A stretch of DNA of 64,000 bases from positions 124,001 through 188,000 of the forward strand of contig WBMQ01000015.1 in the NCBI GenBank assembly GCA_016630905.1. Reading direction: 5' to 3'. The position numbers and the translations under genes were made by a program. This DNA comes from Capillidium heterosporum. Taxonomy: Eukaryota; Entomophthoromycota; Entomophthoromycetes; Entomophthorales; Capillidiaceae. Numbering within the stretch: the stretch's first letter is position 1; each line of letters opens with the position of its first letter. This document shows, in pieces, positions 25,740-37,900 of this stretch. The notes under the pieces were generated by a model, which did not search any database, was not told where the DNA came from, and saw only the letters and a list, made by a program, of their open reading frames with translations.

Positions 25740-27579
25740 ATGAACGACCCGAGGTTTCGCAACAAAGGTGTAGTGGACTACAACACCAAAAAAATCGACA
25801 ACCTCAATCTCAGTAGCCACGCTTGCATCCGATGCCACTTCAAAAAACGCAAGTGTGGCATGCAGTTACCCAGCTGTCAGACCTGCCGAAAGGCTTGTCA
25901 CGAATGCAGTTACGATCGTATATTCACTCGAACTTCAAGGCAGAGAATCAAGGATGATGATAGCGATAGCGACCTACAACTTCAGCTACAGCTACATAAA
26001 TATTCAAGCTCAACCCCAATCATCAGCTTTATGAGGTGAAATTTAATTTACATTTGTGTTAATCGTTTCTAGGATCATCAGCTTACCTAATTCAGCTTTG
26101 GCGCGATTCCAAATAGTCAAGTCTATGTACAAGTATCCCTTATCTGGAGTGTTAACCACTTTGGTAAGACCGACATTCGATGTTAATGACCTGGATGCCA
26201 ACCTTTTTATAACAAACCTCATCCAGAACTCCAACTTAGCATTCAAAGCGGTAAATAAACTGACCTGTACCAAAAACCTATTCGAATTTCCAGGCCCATT
26301 TGAAGAGTACGGTACGGTTGATATGTATTACAAGGCGGTGAAAGCCTACTTCAAGTACTTTAACACTTTTGCACCGCTCTTCAGTACCACATCTTTTTTC
26401 AAGTTCAAGAGATCACGGCTACTAAATTTGTTAGTCTATATGTTAGGGGTTCGGAAACTAGATGTGCCGAGTAAAGAGTTGATGTGGCTCAGTAAGGCCA
26501 CCGATGAAGTGATCCAGTTGAGTACTTTTACTTTTTCTCGGCCTTGCCTCGATACGCTGCAGGTTATCAATTTAATTTTGAATTTCATAAGCAACATTGA
26601 TCTACATCCTATCTCACAGTCAGCGCTGATGGTCATCGCCAACTTGGTAACGGTGTTGGGGCTGCATGTCGATCTTCCTAAAAAGCTTAAAGTGAGCCCA
26701 GAGTTACGTTACGAGCGCTATATGACCTTCACCTCGGTCACCCAAGCCTTAGTCCAGATCTCACAACTCGACTTTGAGAACTTCAAAAGCTTCGCCTATC
26801 TACCTCCCATACCCAGTATAATGGACCTGGATCTCAAGTTATTGCCTAGCAGGTATCACTACACCGATCTGGACCAACCCTATGACAATGGTGACAGTTT
26901 GGAGCTGGACTGTCTAATGCTAGTGGCCAATCTTCACACTATAGATTTCTCAATCAACCGGGCCTTTACCTCTATCCACTGTACTATAAAGGCTCGAAAG
27001 ACACCTTCTGGCACGATTTCCAGCACTATCTCCAACTACCGGAAGCTGGCCATCCAAAAATATCTAGAGCTGCTGCATCTCCTCTCCTGCTACAAGTTGA
27101 AGGGCCTGCGATACAAAAATATTACCGAACTCCATCTCTCCATGTTCGACAATCTGATAAAGTACATTAATAGCAGGCTGTTCATCACCATGATCCGGCT
27201 CAACAATCTGGAACTTTACCTCAACTGGGACTCTCAACATCTGCCTTCCCATATCCCAATTCGCAAGATGCTACCTCCGGAACCTAAATACACTGACCAG
27301 AACCTCAAGATCCACACGTGTATGGACAGTTTCATAAGGGTGATCAACATCTACATAGGGTTCGGTAAGAGTGGTCGTGTACATCCTAGTGAACTGTACC
27401 CTATATTCAACTCCCTAAACCATTTGCAACTATTTGCTGAATCGAACCCGGAGCTTAAGAATATCGATTTAGTTCTGAAGGCTGGAATCGATTTTATAAA
27501 GCAGTACAGGGAGGAGGTTTATACTAAAGATCTGGTGGAGATGTTCCTATCTCATTTTAAGGAAAAATCCTACAACTAA
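25740..27579 (+). CDS. Zn2Cys6 fungal transcription factor
   Basis: Probable sequence-specific regulator. Two exons (25740-26035 and 26073-27579; 37-nt intron) give about 600 residues. Residues 29-56 form the binuclear zinc cluster with spacing C-X2-C-X6-C-X6-C-X2-C-X6-C and the basic stretch HFKKRKC. It is followed by a Ser/Asp-rich, Gln/Leu-rich linker. The large second exon is helical throughout and resembles the middle-homology region of fungal Zn-cluster factors without a close motif match. The frame is fully open. Target genes are unknown. The nearest genes are the secreted Cys-rich protein downstream (convergent) and alkaline phosphatase upstream (divergent). Confidence 0.88.
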
Positions 27580-27972
27580 CCTTTCAATAAATGTTCATAT
27601 AGCTTTATTTTTAATTTTATTTTCCAGCATATCCTTTTTATGCTAATAGACACACTAAATAAAATTGGAAGGGCTAAAATCAAAGTGAGTATCTGTTTTG
27701 AACTAACTCAGCTTCACTGAAGATTCTTATATTTAGCTAAATTAGTATCATTTATTTACTGATTCTCTTTACAAGGGATAACAAGGCTACAGTTACTTTG
27801 AAAAGATACTAATATAATATAGAGTTTCTAAAGATAATTTAACAATCAAGAGATATTAACTTAATATAAATTGAAGCCTATACTATAAAATATCATTTCA
27901 AATAGATTTACTTTAAAATATATTAGAAAAGTAAATAGCTATAGTAACTGAAAAGTTTATTTGATGAAAAAA
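27580..27972. other. convergent 3' spacer
   Basis: AT-rich spacer between two convergent genes. Nothing further is seen. Confidence 0.5.
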
Positions 27973-28602
27973 TTAATAGTAAATGCGACACTTGTCAGTA
28001 TCGATCTCATTTGAATTACAGGGGCCGTTGTAAGAAGGGGTACGGCAGGTGTAGAAACCGTAAGCCTTCTTAGACCAGCACTTTGGTACCCTATTCAAAC
28101 CAAAGATATAGGATCTACCGGAACCATCCTTACAAACTTCAAACTTCTTAGGGCAGTTGTTGTTAGGCGGTCTGATACATTCTCTTACATTAGCCTCACC
28201 GTTCTGAGCATTGCAGGATCCTTCATAAGATGGATTCCTACACTCCCAACGGTAGCCTTTCTTGGACCAACATTGAGGGGCATTAAGGTCACTAGCTTTG
28301 AAGGTACGGTAGTTGGACTGACAGGTGTCGTTTGGATTGGGGCATTGGGGGGTTGGTGGAGGGTAGCTATTGTAATTATCTTGCAATTGGTTATTTACAT
28401 CTGCGAAGTTAGTTGATTCGGCTTCGCTAGCAAATTCAGTTCCAATAGCTTGATTAAATTGGTCAGGGGAACCGGTTGGAATGGCTCCACTAGCAAAATC
28501 AATCTCATCATCAGCTTGGTTAGACTGGTTGGGTAAGTTAGTTTGGATGACCTGGCTGGAGATGACAGATACGAGAGTTAGAGCAATAAGATTGAACTTC
28601 AT
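27973..28602 (-). CDS. secreted six-cysteine-module protein, two modules (paralogue A)
   Basis: A 209-residue secreted protein of unknown function. A signal peptide (MKFNLIALTLVSVISSQ) is followed by an Asn/Gln/Glu-rich spacer with degenerate SDQ-FNQA / GTEFAS repeats. Two cysteine modules follow, residues 87-142 and 150-205, each with six Cys spaced C-X6-C-X16/17-C-X9/10-C-X8-C-X9/11-C and a conserved CWSKK core. The protein ends DTDKCRIYY. A paralogue with three modules lies 5.6 kb away on the opposite strand. The uncut frame, signal peptide and paralogue make it a real gene. Roles could be cell wall, adhesion or effector-like; none is shown. Confidence 0.85.
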   Translation of the reverse strand: MKFNLIALTLVSVISSQVIQTNLPNQSNQADDEIDFASGAIPTGSPDQFNQAIGTEFASEAESTNFADVNNQLQDNYNSYPPPTPQCPNPNDTCQSNYRTFKASDLNAPQCWSKKGYRWECRNPSYEGSCNAQNGEANVRECIRPPNNNCPKKFEVCKDGSGRSYIFGLNRVPKCWSKKAYGFYTCRTPSYNGPCNSNEIDTDKCRIYY

Positions 28603-28994
28603 TTTGTAGTTGTGTTATTTTGTAATCTTTTATTTTGAACGTGACCTACGTTTATATACTCTACATTTCTGCTACGTTAAAGGAAGCGATATATTTTTAG
28701 AAATAGAGTGTATGCTTTACGTCTCGGACGGTCAAATTTGTTGCTTGTAATTCTTCATGCCTCCGACACTAGCTTTGAAGAAATGGATAATTGGTAGATT
28801 TGGATCTACCTTTTCCATTATTTTAGTAACACTGAATAATGGCATTGATATATTTGGGATATGTATAGTTTTAGCTAAAATGCAGGTCGATGTCAAAATT
28901 TATTTTAATCAAGTACACCCGCTGCATAGATGTCCATCAAAATGCCTGATAGAGGTCTTTGCTGGAACCTATTTTTGATAACGCTTTACATACA
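28603..28994 (-). promoter_or_regulatory. duplicated promoter block of paralogue A
   Basis: The 392 bp upstream of this start codon align, in inverted orientation, with 33778-34174 upstream of the paralogue. Conserved words include GCATAGATGTCCATCAA, TTTTGCTGGAA/TCTATTTTTG and AACGCTTTAC. A TATATAAA box (28651-28658) begins 56 nt upstream of ATG, exactly as in the other copy. The short open frames inside are not conserved between copies, so the conservation is non-coding and probably regulatory or simply inherited from the duplication. Confidence 0.75.
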
Positions 28995-30427
28995 TCAGGC
29001 CAACTGCAGGGAAGTTTCGTTATAAGGGATAATTTGATAGTGCACTACTCTGGTTGATTTTGCTCTATATTTTAGATTATATAGTTATACTCTAAAAACT
29101 ACCAGTAAAAATTGCTGAAGCAGTATGTATTACTTTGATAGCTTTCAAAAAACCGCCATCAGATATCAAAAAATGTATCCTTTATACCAGATAGCCGGAA
29201 TAAACCTATTGAAAATTTTTATCTTAAACATCCCTTATAACGAAGTTTCATTATAAATCTTTTAGCTAGTTCAGTTTTTTCTCAAGAAAAACTCGAAAGC
29301 TTGGCATCTTACCACCACCTTTATTCAGAAATAGCCAGCTTAACTGGACCACAATATAACTTTTAACTATCTGAAACAAAATGGCGGATGAACAAATTTC
29401 ATATATCTCTTTAAAGTATAGGCTATTTATTTGTCTAAAATATAGTTTCTCACCTCAATCTCCTATTATCCAAAATTTTCTTATAGTAACATTTTTATTA
29501 AATGGTAGCTTTTATGTAAAACTTTTTAAATTAAGTTACATTATATCAATACTTTAATTTTAAAATTCTCAACTCTATAGTATGTTTTATTAAATGAAAA
29601 TATAAAAAGTGTTGGGCCATTTTTACGGACTTGGCCCACAAAGGGATAAAAGCCGTCAAGACTAAATTTATAATAAATTCAAGGGTTACTTTGTGCAAGT
29701 TTATTGTACAAACCACCTTCATGCCAAAAAAGTTTTATATATCCTTAGATACCAATACTTTTGACATCACTCTTATCGAACGATAAACTTGGTGTTGGGA
29801 ACTTATGGAGCTAAATTTAGTTATCTTATCTTCAAAGCTGTAACGGCTAAAGCGTTTATACGATTTTGTAGATGGGACCTAGGATTTGAAAAGAGCAGAG
29901 GTAAGCTGCCATCAGATAGTCTTTTAGTAAGAGTAGGTAAGGAATCTACTATCTTTGGTAAAGTTTTGATGGAAGTTGAGCGATAAAAAGCATGTGAAAT
30001 GGAGGTATGTTCTCAAGCCTTCAGAATGCCCTTCACCGGATAAGGTTGGTAGGACGTTTCAAGCCTTACAAGCCTCTAGCTTCCCACCAAATTTCCAGTA
30101 AAGCAAACCCAATGGATGTACGATGCAGTGCTAATTTATAGGCTTTGATTGAATGCTATCTGTCTCATTTTCAACAAAGGGGTGGAGATTTCAAATAAAT
30201 ATCAGCCAGTTCGAAATTAATTGGACATTTGGTACACATTTATACCATACAAACTTGTATGAAACTTACTTAAACTACCCAACTAATTCCGATCGGATTA
30301 CTAACAATACAGGTTTGGGTATTTCTTTGGTAACACCACCTTTAAAAATAGAGGACAAAGTATAAGGCAGATAGATATACTATTAAAAACAGATTTTATT
30401 TAAATAAGCGACAACTATATGCAAGGA
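28995..30427. other. intergenic with a short terminal-inverted-repeat pair
   Basis: Gene-free as far as I can tell. It includes the 15-bp inverted pair listed separately and a 65-codon frame at 29789-29986 of no recognised family. Confidence 0.4.
29016..29244. repeat. 229-bp segment bounded by 15-bp perfect inverted repeats (MITE-like)
   Basis: TTCGTTATAAGGGAT (29016-29030) recurs as its exact reverse complement at 29230-29244. The enclosed DNA is AT-rich and non-coding. Size and terminal inverted repeats suit a miniature DNA element, but no clear target-site duplication and no second copy was found in the window. Confidence 0.4.
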
Positions 30428-30958
30428 TTAAAAGTTCAAATATTTGGTGCAGGACATGGTAGTTAACCAGTACTCGGAGGCTTTGTGGCTCAACGACCTT
30501 GAATCGTTGGATTCGTTAAAGGCTAAACTATCTTCGCTGCCCCTAAACGAGTCTAGGGAGGGGGAGGAGATGCTTGAAGCATCACAAACTGAGTCCCGTT
30601 TGGTAGATGAGAGTTCCGAACTGGGAGAGTGTAGCCTGGAGTTAAAGGAGTTGTCATTGGACCTCAAGCTGGAATCGGTTGATTTTTGGCTGGAAGGGCT
30701 TTGCTCCAACTCGTTGACCTTATCCTTTGCCCTGCGATTCTGGAACCAGATTTGGATGACGCGTTGGGTGAGGTTCAATGAAATAGCCAAGTTTCGTCGC
30801 ACTGAGAGAAGAGGATTAGGATTCTGGTTGTACAAGTCGGTTAACACTTTGTACTGATACTCATCCAACTTCGTCCTAGGCCGTACTAAGTTAGGTGTGT
30901 AGGGTTTGGCCGTAAAGGTTTGGGCTCGTTCCGATGTTAATGTTTGGATTTTGGACAT
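30428..30958 (-). CDS. homeodomain protein (paralogue 1)
   Basis: A 176-residue probable transcription factor in one exon. The homeodomain occupies residues about 25-80: RPRTKLDEYQYKVLTDLY in helix 1, RRNLAISLNLTQRVIQI in the turn and recognition helix, and the invariant WFQNRRAK at 71-78. A long Ser/Asp-rich tail follows. The last 16 residues (SEYWLTTMSCTKYLNF) are nearly the same as the end of the second homeodomain protein at 49.3 kb, although the middle has diverged. This implies paralogy and a selected C-terminal motif. The frame is complete. It lies between the two secreted-protein paralogues. Fungal homeodomain proteins control mating or cell fate in some lineages, but this role is not demonstrated here. 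Confidence 0.9.
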   Translation of the reverse strand: MSKIQTLTSERAQTFTAKPYTPNLVRPRTKLDEYQYKVLTDLYNQNPNPLLSVRRNLAISLNLTQRVIQIWFQNRRAKDKVNELEQSPSSQKSTDSSLRSNDNSFNSRLHSPSSELSSTKRDSVCDASSISSPSLDSFRGSEDSLAFNESNDSRSLSHKASEYWLTTMSCTKYLNF

Positions 30959-33777
30959 ACTTTGAATTTGAACGTGGAAATTGATTTCAAAATTTAAATT
31001 TGAGTTTACTTAGGACACTACACTTATTTATAGTGCTAACGTTTGACAGCGGATTTTCTTTTTCCTCAAAAGTACTTCTTTGATAAACAAGAAACCTAAC
31101 TAATGAGATTGCGATATTTCACAATTCTTGACAACTGTTTTGTTGGATAAAGGTGCAATCCTTTATCATCCAACTTCCAGTAAAACCTGCTTGGCTTTAC
31201 GCATCCACTTTGAGCTAAAAAACCATATTCCTATATAAATCACCATAGAACCTGGCCAATAGCTCTGGCTTATTTAACAAAGATCTCATAAAGGGAAAAT
31301 AAATGTAAAGCCGGTTATCAGTTCACCATTTTTATAGTAATATGACCTTTTGAAATTAGAACGATAAGCCAATTTGGGAAAAGTAAATTCCAAAGCCTTT
31401 TCTAATTGTAGGTGATAAGTATGTGGGAATGGTCTGCAAAGGTTACAAACAATAGTCACATAGATTGGCTCATCATGCGACTTACTTATATCATAAATAT
31501 GGAGCTTTGCTTGAGGCAAAGTCGAACTGACATTTCCAAATATAACCTGAGATTCTGGAACCAACCTATTTGCATCTATACTTTTCCACTACCATTAGAA
31601 ACTTTTCAAATGAAATTGCAAGTTCCAAGCTGCCTTCAAGGAGAAGGTTCCACCTACTCAGATGATATGGAGCTGTAAAGTCGGAATACAGCTTGGAAAT
31701 TTCCATGTCAAGTTTGAGACTTGTATCGAGTCGGAATCCAAGTGTTATCGCAAGGCAAATATGCTTGAAGGGTCTGGCCTACCTTACAAATTTTGAAGTT
31801 GATAACGGCTGTAAGCATGGCACCATCTCCAATACTTTTTGACCAATTTGACTGATTGTTAGCTATTCCTTTGGGCCGATTTTGTCATCAAGTATGAAAT
31901 TTAGTGTTTGAATCCTTTGTTACAACACAAGAAGCTTTACAACAAATGAAGTTGGATGTTATCAAGCACGCATATGTGTATTTCGATGCCAGTATAAGTA
32001 CCTTTTACCAAGATCAACTTAAAGAATATCCTTTATGTATGGGCTTTATATTTTAACAATCAAAATGTTTATCAGCCAGTTGTCTACTTTTCATCTTCAG
32101 TGCAACTTGGATTAGTAATGTCTTTAGATTAAGATGCCCAGTAAAAATCTCAATGATACCAAGCTATTAGGCTATGAATTTAGATGCTCTTTGAAGTATA
32201 CCTGTTTATGCGAATGAGTCTATTGATTGGTGTATAAGAGGGCTCGATTCTCACTTCCCATATCACCTTTGACCTTTCCGGATTCATACCTATCAGTTTT
32301 CTAAAGGAATATATTGAGATAATGTGCCGGTATATATCATTAGTTATACATCACCTAGATGTATAGATTTTGATTAGCTAGGTTTGCGATTTCGATATAC
32401 CTTGTAGGTACATTCCAAGAAATGTGAGTATCGAAGTTCCAAACCACCTGTACCACTGCAAACATTAAAGTTAAATTATAGAGCAATCAATTTGGAATTT
32501 ATAGATCCTTCAAACTCTGGGATATCTACCAACCAACTCACAAACTCCGACCACAAGCCAACTTTTCAAACTAAGTTATAACTGCACGATTACTAAAGAA
32601 GATTTAATATTGAGAACCCTTATCTTATCACATTTTATATGACAACATCTCCAACTTATAAGGCAACATAAAGAAAAGTGAGTATAAAGTTGCCATAATT
32701 GGTATAATGAACTGCCCAGTTACAACTGAAGCTGTAAAATTTGAACACTGATAAGAAAGTTTTGGCTGTTGCTTTGAGACATATTGGATAAAAGTGGCAA
32801 TGGGAGTTCTATTTATAACTTGGTAGTATGATGAGTAACACCATTTAACCAAGTTTATGGTTGGCTGTGTCGACTATTTGGCTCAATGTCTGCTGTAGAC
32901 TTCCATTATAGTATTCCAAATTGGTAGCTTCATTTATATTAATATCGTATATGCTTGTATAACCATCAATTAAGAACGATTAGAATCGCTAAAACCTCAT
33001 AAATTACTTTTCACCTGAAGCTAGCCAATTTTACTATCCCTTGAAAGTTGACACGTATAGGCTCAACTATAAAACGTAACCTATTGGATCAATCAATGGA
33101 TCTCACAATTTTCAACACGTTTACCAAAATTTTGGCCAACACATACTCATACCAAGAAAATATGGCAGATGCTAAATTGAAAAGATGTCCACTTTTAAAA
33201 CTTTACCAGTTAGCTTTGAAGGCGGTGTTATCTCCCCATACTTCGCAGGTCATATAAATGTCTCAGATTGACAACGTATTAATTTTATGGGGAGCTTTAT
33301 TCCACTTCAATATATTGGTACAAAGGCTGCCGACAAAGGAACTTATTTACGCCCGATGGTTTGTAGATCAGCTGTAAGCTTTTCAACCTGCACCTTTTAC
33401 GCTGATGTTCAAGGAAGTCTATTCGATAGATTGAAGCTTTCGTTTTAAAGCCTATAGTTTTTGAATGTACTTTCTCAAACGTTTATGTAAAAGATGCCCC
33501 AATTTCAACTTGAGATGACTTTTCTAGTGAGCCTGCTATCAGAGATGTTAATTACCACTTTCTGTATAACTTTACATAATTAATCTTATAATATTTAACG
33601 TTATAAAGCAAATACACTGTTGAAATTACATAAACCATCTTCTTTTGTAAGTATTCAGCATCTGAATCCAGACTTATCAAAACGATTTTGAAAGTTGCTG
33701 TATAGCACTATAGGCGTATAATTTGAAAACTATTGCTTTATCTAAATACAGATGCTAACTTTATAGGTAGTAGACGA
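30959..33777. other. gene-poor region
   Basis: 2.8 kb with only short frames. The longest is a minus-strand frame at 31286-31564 (92 codons) with no recognised domain. A small inverted pair around TCCAAGCTG / CAGCTTGGA lies near 31623-31699. No RNA gene or mobile element is recognised. Confidence 0.4.
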
Positions 33778-34174
33778 ATGTACGTAAAGCGTTGTCAAAA
33801 ATAGATTCCAGCAAAAACCTCATCAAGCTTATTGATGGACATCTATGCAACAAATGTACTCATAAACCTAAATTTAGCAAGTATGATCAACGTGCTGCAG
33901 TGAGACGATATTTGGACTAGAAATATATAAATGCCATTACTTGGTGTTACTAAAATAAATTGGCAAGGCAGATTCATACTTATCGACCATCCATCTCTTC
34001 AAAGCTAACATCAGAGGCATAGACGATTGCAAACAACTTCTTTGATCATGCGAAAAGCAAAGCACATTTGTAACTTCTAAAAATACTTCGTTTCCTTTAC
34101 CATAACAGAGATGTAAGGTATATAAAAGCAAGTTGGATCAAAAGTAAAGGATTAAAAAACAACACAATTACAAA
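33778..34174 (+). promoter_or_regulatory. duplicated promoter block of paralogue B
   Basis: 397 bp upstream of the three-module secreted protein, homologous in inverted orientation to 28603-28994. The TATATAAA box is at 34119-34126, starting 56 nt before ATG, the same distance as in the other copy. Homology stops abruptly beyond about 33778 and its counterpart 28994, which marks the duplication boundary. Confidence 0.75.
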
Positions 34175-34948
34175 ATGAAGCTCAATCTAATTGCCTTAAC
34201 CCTTGTATCCATCGTCGCCGGCCAGGCATTCGAATCTAATTTACCTAATGAAACCGTCTTTGCTAGTAGTGCTGAACCAACTAACTTCCCTGATCAAGTT
34301 AAGCAAGCTAGTGGAACTGAATTTGCCAATGGTGCTGAACCAACTAATTTTGTCGAGCAAGCTGGCCAAGCTCAAGGAAGCTACAACAACTGCCCACCTA
34401 AGGACTCCAGATGTACCTACAACTACCGCACCTTCACCCCAATCGACAAAGATGCCCCCCAATGTTGGAGTGAAAGTTACGGTCGGTGGAGTTGCAGTCC
34501 CAAAGGCTACAATGATCAATGTCCTAATGGTAAAACAGATATCAAAAACTGCAACTACCCTCCTCCTCAACCTGAATGCCCCAAACCCGACGACACCTGC
34601 CAATCCAATTACCGTACCTTCAAAGCTAGTGACCCTAACGCCCCTCAATGTTGGTCCAAAAAGAATTACCGTTGGGAGTGTAAGAATCCAGCCTATGGAG
34701 GTTCTTGCAACGCTGAAAATGGTGAAGCCAACATCAAGGAATGTATTCAACCACCCAACAACAATTGTCCTAGGAAATTTGACGTCTGTAAGGATAGTTA
34801 CGGTAGACCCTATATCTTTGGCTTGAGCAAGACCCCAAAGTGCTGGTCTAAGAAGGCTTACGGTTTCTACACTTGCCGTAACCCTGCTTACAATGGTCCC
34901 TGCAATTCAAATGAAATTGATACTGACAAGTGTCACATTTACTATTAG
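34175..34948 (+). CDS. secreted six-cysteine-module protein, three modules (paralogue B)
   Basis: A 257-residue secreted protein. The signal peptide MKLNLIALTLVSIVAGQ is followed by two degenerate spacer repeats (SSAEPTNFPDQ and NGAEPTNFVEQ). Three cysteine modules follow at residues 73-126, 135-190 and 198-253, each with spacing C-X6-C-X16/17-C-X9/10-C-X8-C-X9/11-C. The last two modules and the DTDKCHIYY end are closely related to paralogue A. The first module is extra here, so either this copy gained it or the other lost it. The head-to-head arrangement with A and the shared promoter point to an inverted duplication. The fold is unknown; a disulfide-stabilised surface or secreted protein is inferred. 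Confidence 0.87.
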   Translation: MKLNLIALTLVSIVAGQAFESNLPNETVFASSAEPTNFPDQVKQASGTEFANGAEPTNFVEQAGQAQGSYNNCPPKDSRCTYNYRTFTPIDKDAPQCWSESYGRWSCSPKGYNDQCPNGKTDIKNCNYPPPQPECPKPDDTCQSNYRTFKASDPNAPQCWSKKNYRWECKNPAYGGSCNAENGEANIKECIQPPNNNCPRKFDVCKDSYGRPYIFGLSKTPKCWSKKAYGFYTCRNPAYNGPCNSNEIDTDKCHIYY

Positions 34949-37900
34949 CTTTCTACTTTAAATAAAATAGGTTACCTACTACAAATATGCGCCTTTTAAT
35001 ATATTTTTCAAGTCACTTATTTAATATAAGTGTTTTATAGCCAAATTATTGAACTATTAAACATAAAAAAAGGTGCTAAATATCTTGATGCTCGCTCTTA
35101 GAATACTAAAAATGACTGGATCACGGATACACTCCTGCTGAATATACTAGGTCTTTGTCCTATAAAAGCATTATATATCGAAGTATTATAATAAATCTAC
35201 TGAACATAATGCCAACCTTATAAAATAACTTTTCGATGGCACATTCGTACTGATGAGTTTGCTTTAATTAAATACCCTTATATAAGCTTTGCAGTTCTTA
35301 AATCCTTATATATCCAAACCTAACCCTTTAACATGCAAATAAATACTCAATATCTGTTGCTTTGGCATCTAATGAAGTTCAATATACAACATATATATAG
35401 CCGAGCTACTCCTATATCTAAAACTACTAATTTCGGATAATTAGCTATAATTCAAAACCTAAATTATTGGCTTTTTATAGCAGGAAATTCAAATTTTATA
35501 AAGGCTGCTCAAAGCAGCTCATAAGTTCACGAACTCTGGGGCTCAATATGAAGTTTTTCACCTGCTGTTTAGAAATCGGTGGTTGGAGGGTATATTGCTT
35601 TTTAACTGAAAGGATTTTGAACCTGGGTAGAAAACTAAAAGTAAGCTTGATGGATCTTTGGGAAATGACAATGGAGTAGAGAGAGAATGTCTGAGGGCCA
35701 AGCCTGTCAAAAGTTTTTATCAGATCTACGGATGGTGGTAAAACAATTCATCGTGCTTGATAAGATATAGTTAAGAGGACGAAGGTGAAGTTGATGGAAA
35801 TTCTATGATATTGATGGAATTAAGTTAAATTGAATGTGGTGCGGTTCTACGGATGATAAAATGTATGGAAGTTGACTTGAGCTACAAGATCAGTGATGCT
35901 AATACTAAAGCTCATAGAAGCTTCGTCTTGTGTTAATCCTACTGAATAGCCTTATCGAAATTCAATTTAATAGCACATAAGTAATATTAGGATATATATA
36001 TTTTTAAATAACTTTAAAAGGCTTGTAGCTTATTTTGATTTGAAAAAGGGAAGGAAAGTATGTCAGTGCTAGTATTGTTCATTTTTCTTCAATTATATAG
36101 GATAGATAATTTATTTTATGTATGCTCTAAACCCAACTTATAGTACAGCAGTCAACTTAACGCTTAAATAGGTATTAATTTTGAATATAGATTTGTTCTA
36201 CTTTTCAGTAATTTCAATTCTCTTGAATAAAGTTTCCAATGTCACAAAAGCTTTATAAAAGTAAAATCCCAGTACATAGGACACTGTACCTATAAAATAG
36301 TATATTATAATCAAGCAAATGGTACGTGATGTATTAAAAGGTTTATATAGTCTACATATCATTAATATCTACTGAATTAGCTGATAGCAATCGGAATGAT
36401 ATACATTTCAAAAAATCTAATTTAAAGAAACTATGGTATGTTTTATAAATAGTTGCTCTATTTCCAGTAACTATATAGTAGCGTTTATCGCACCTTAAAT
36501 GTAATGGCTATTGGATAGAAGTAACCCTGATGTAGGTTGATGTACTGTTCTTATCAAAAGGCAAGAGGTTGGCAACAATTAGATCAACAAAAGTTTGATT
36601 GGACTTACCGCATTTAAGTTGTAGGATTGGTACAAACTCATTTAGGAATACGAATATCCATGTGAATATAGATGTAGCATTTTGTAGACTAGTCATCTCG
36701 TATTGAAATATTAATGTAGCAAAGTTTATTATTATATGTTCAAAAATTTTGACCAGCAGTTTGTGCAAGGCACGTATTAATAGATCGATAAAATTGAAAA
36801 GCCTGACTTGTACGTATACAGTCACCGCACTCTATAAGCGAGTCTGATACAAGTGAGCTATACAATTGAAAGAATTGTTACAAAATTGGGAATATTTACA
36901 TTAAAAATATGAGATGGCTGGGTAAAAGCTTTAAACTAAGCCTTCAGATATTTTCATCAGTATACTATAGAATGCCATTCGTTTGAAGATGTAAATATAT
37001 ATAGGCAGTTGGTACCTTGATGAGTTTAAACACTCTTTCCAGTTACATTTCAAATGCGATTAGGCGGAAGAACTCCTATAATGGTATGCATAAAAGAGCT
37101 TAAATAAAAAGGAATAATCTTTTAGCTCTGCTATAATTTATTTGGAATTTTCACTTTCAGTAGGTACTTCAAATTCTAAACCTTTCATAAACGGAAGCTA
37201 CTGCTTCGGTTTAGAGTCTCATGTTTTGAATTCAAGTATCTTGAATAAATGGTAATCATCACATATATTTAGTTTCTAGATAGACTTGAGCCAACTTTTA
37301 ATCTTTCAAGTTAAGGTGCTTGTAACTGGTATATAAGGCGACTTTTCAGCACTTTAATCCAAACGAATGGAACCAAAACTATCCTTCAACTAAATTCAAC
37401 TCATCCAATATCTAAGATCCTCACCTTCATTAGCCTGCTTACATTAATCTATATTTATTAGAAATATATTGTTGATAGATATGTGTATTAATTTAGGTTA
37501 GAAATTCTCGAGCTACTATTTGATTTCATCAGTGCTAAAGATTATTTTTTAGAGGATGAAGTGTTAATAGGGAAGAGTTGTATGTAAAAAATATATGAAA
37601 GAAACTGAGACTTGTAACCTACAGTTCCTTCACCCATAGATTGAATCCAAAATGTTGACGACCACATTGTAGTTGACGATCTCAATACTGTAAATTTCCC
37701 CTCACATCCAAATAAAAAGTAAACTCTAATTAGAAAATTCAGTATAATGTACAACAAAGATGGTCTATATAGAGTGAAAATTGGTGCTTACTATACAATA
37801 TATTCACTTGAAACGAGGAACCTACGAAGCGTTTTAGGAATCTCAAATGTAAAGTGAAATATGGTATCCTAACATCACTTTAATAGCAGCTCAATATCTT

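Noticed and set aside
34203-34826. 207-codon plus frame and 169-codon minus frame overlapping the secreted protein
   Set aside because: Shadows of the three-module secreted protein; low-complexity Thr/Val/Pro translations without a paralogue match.
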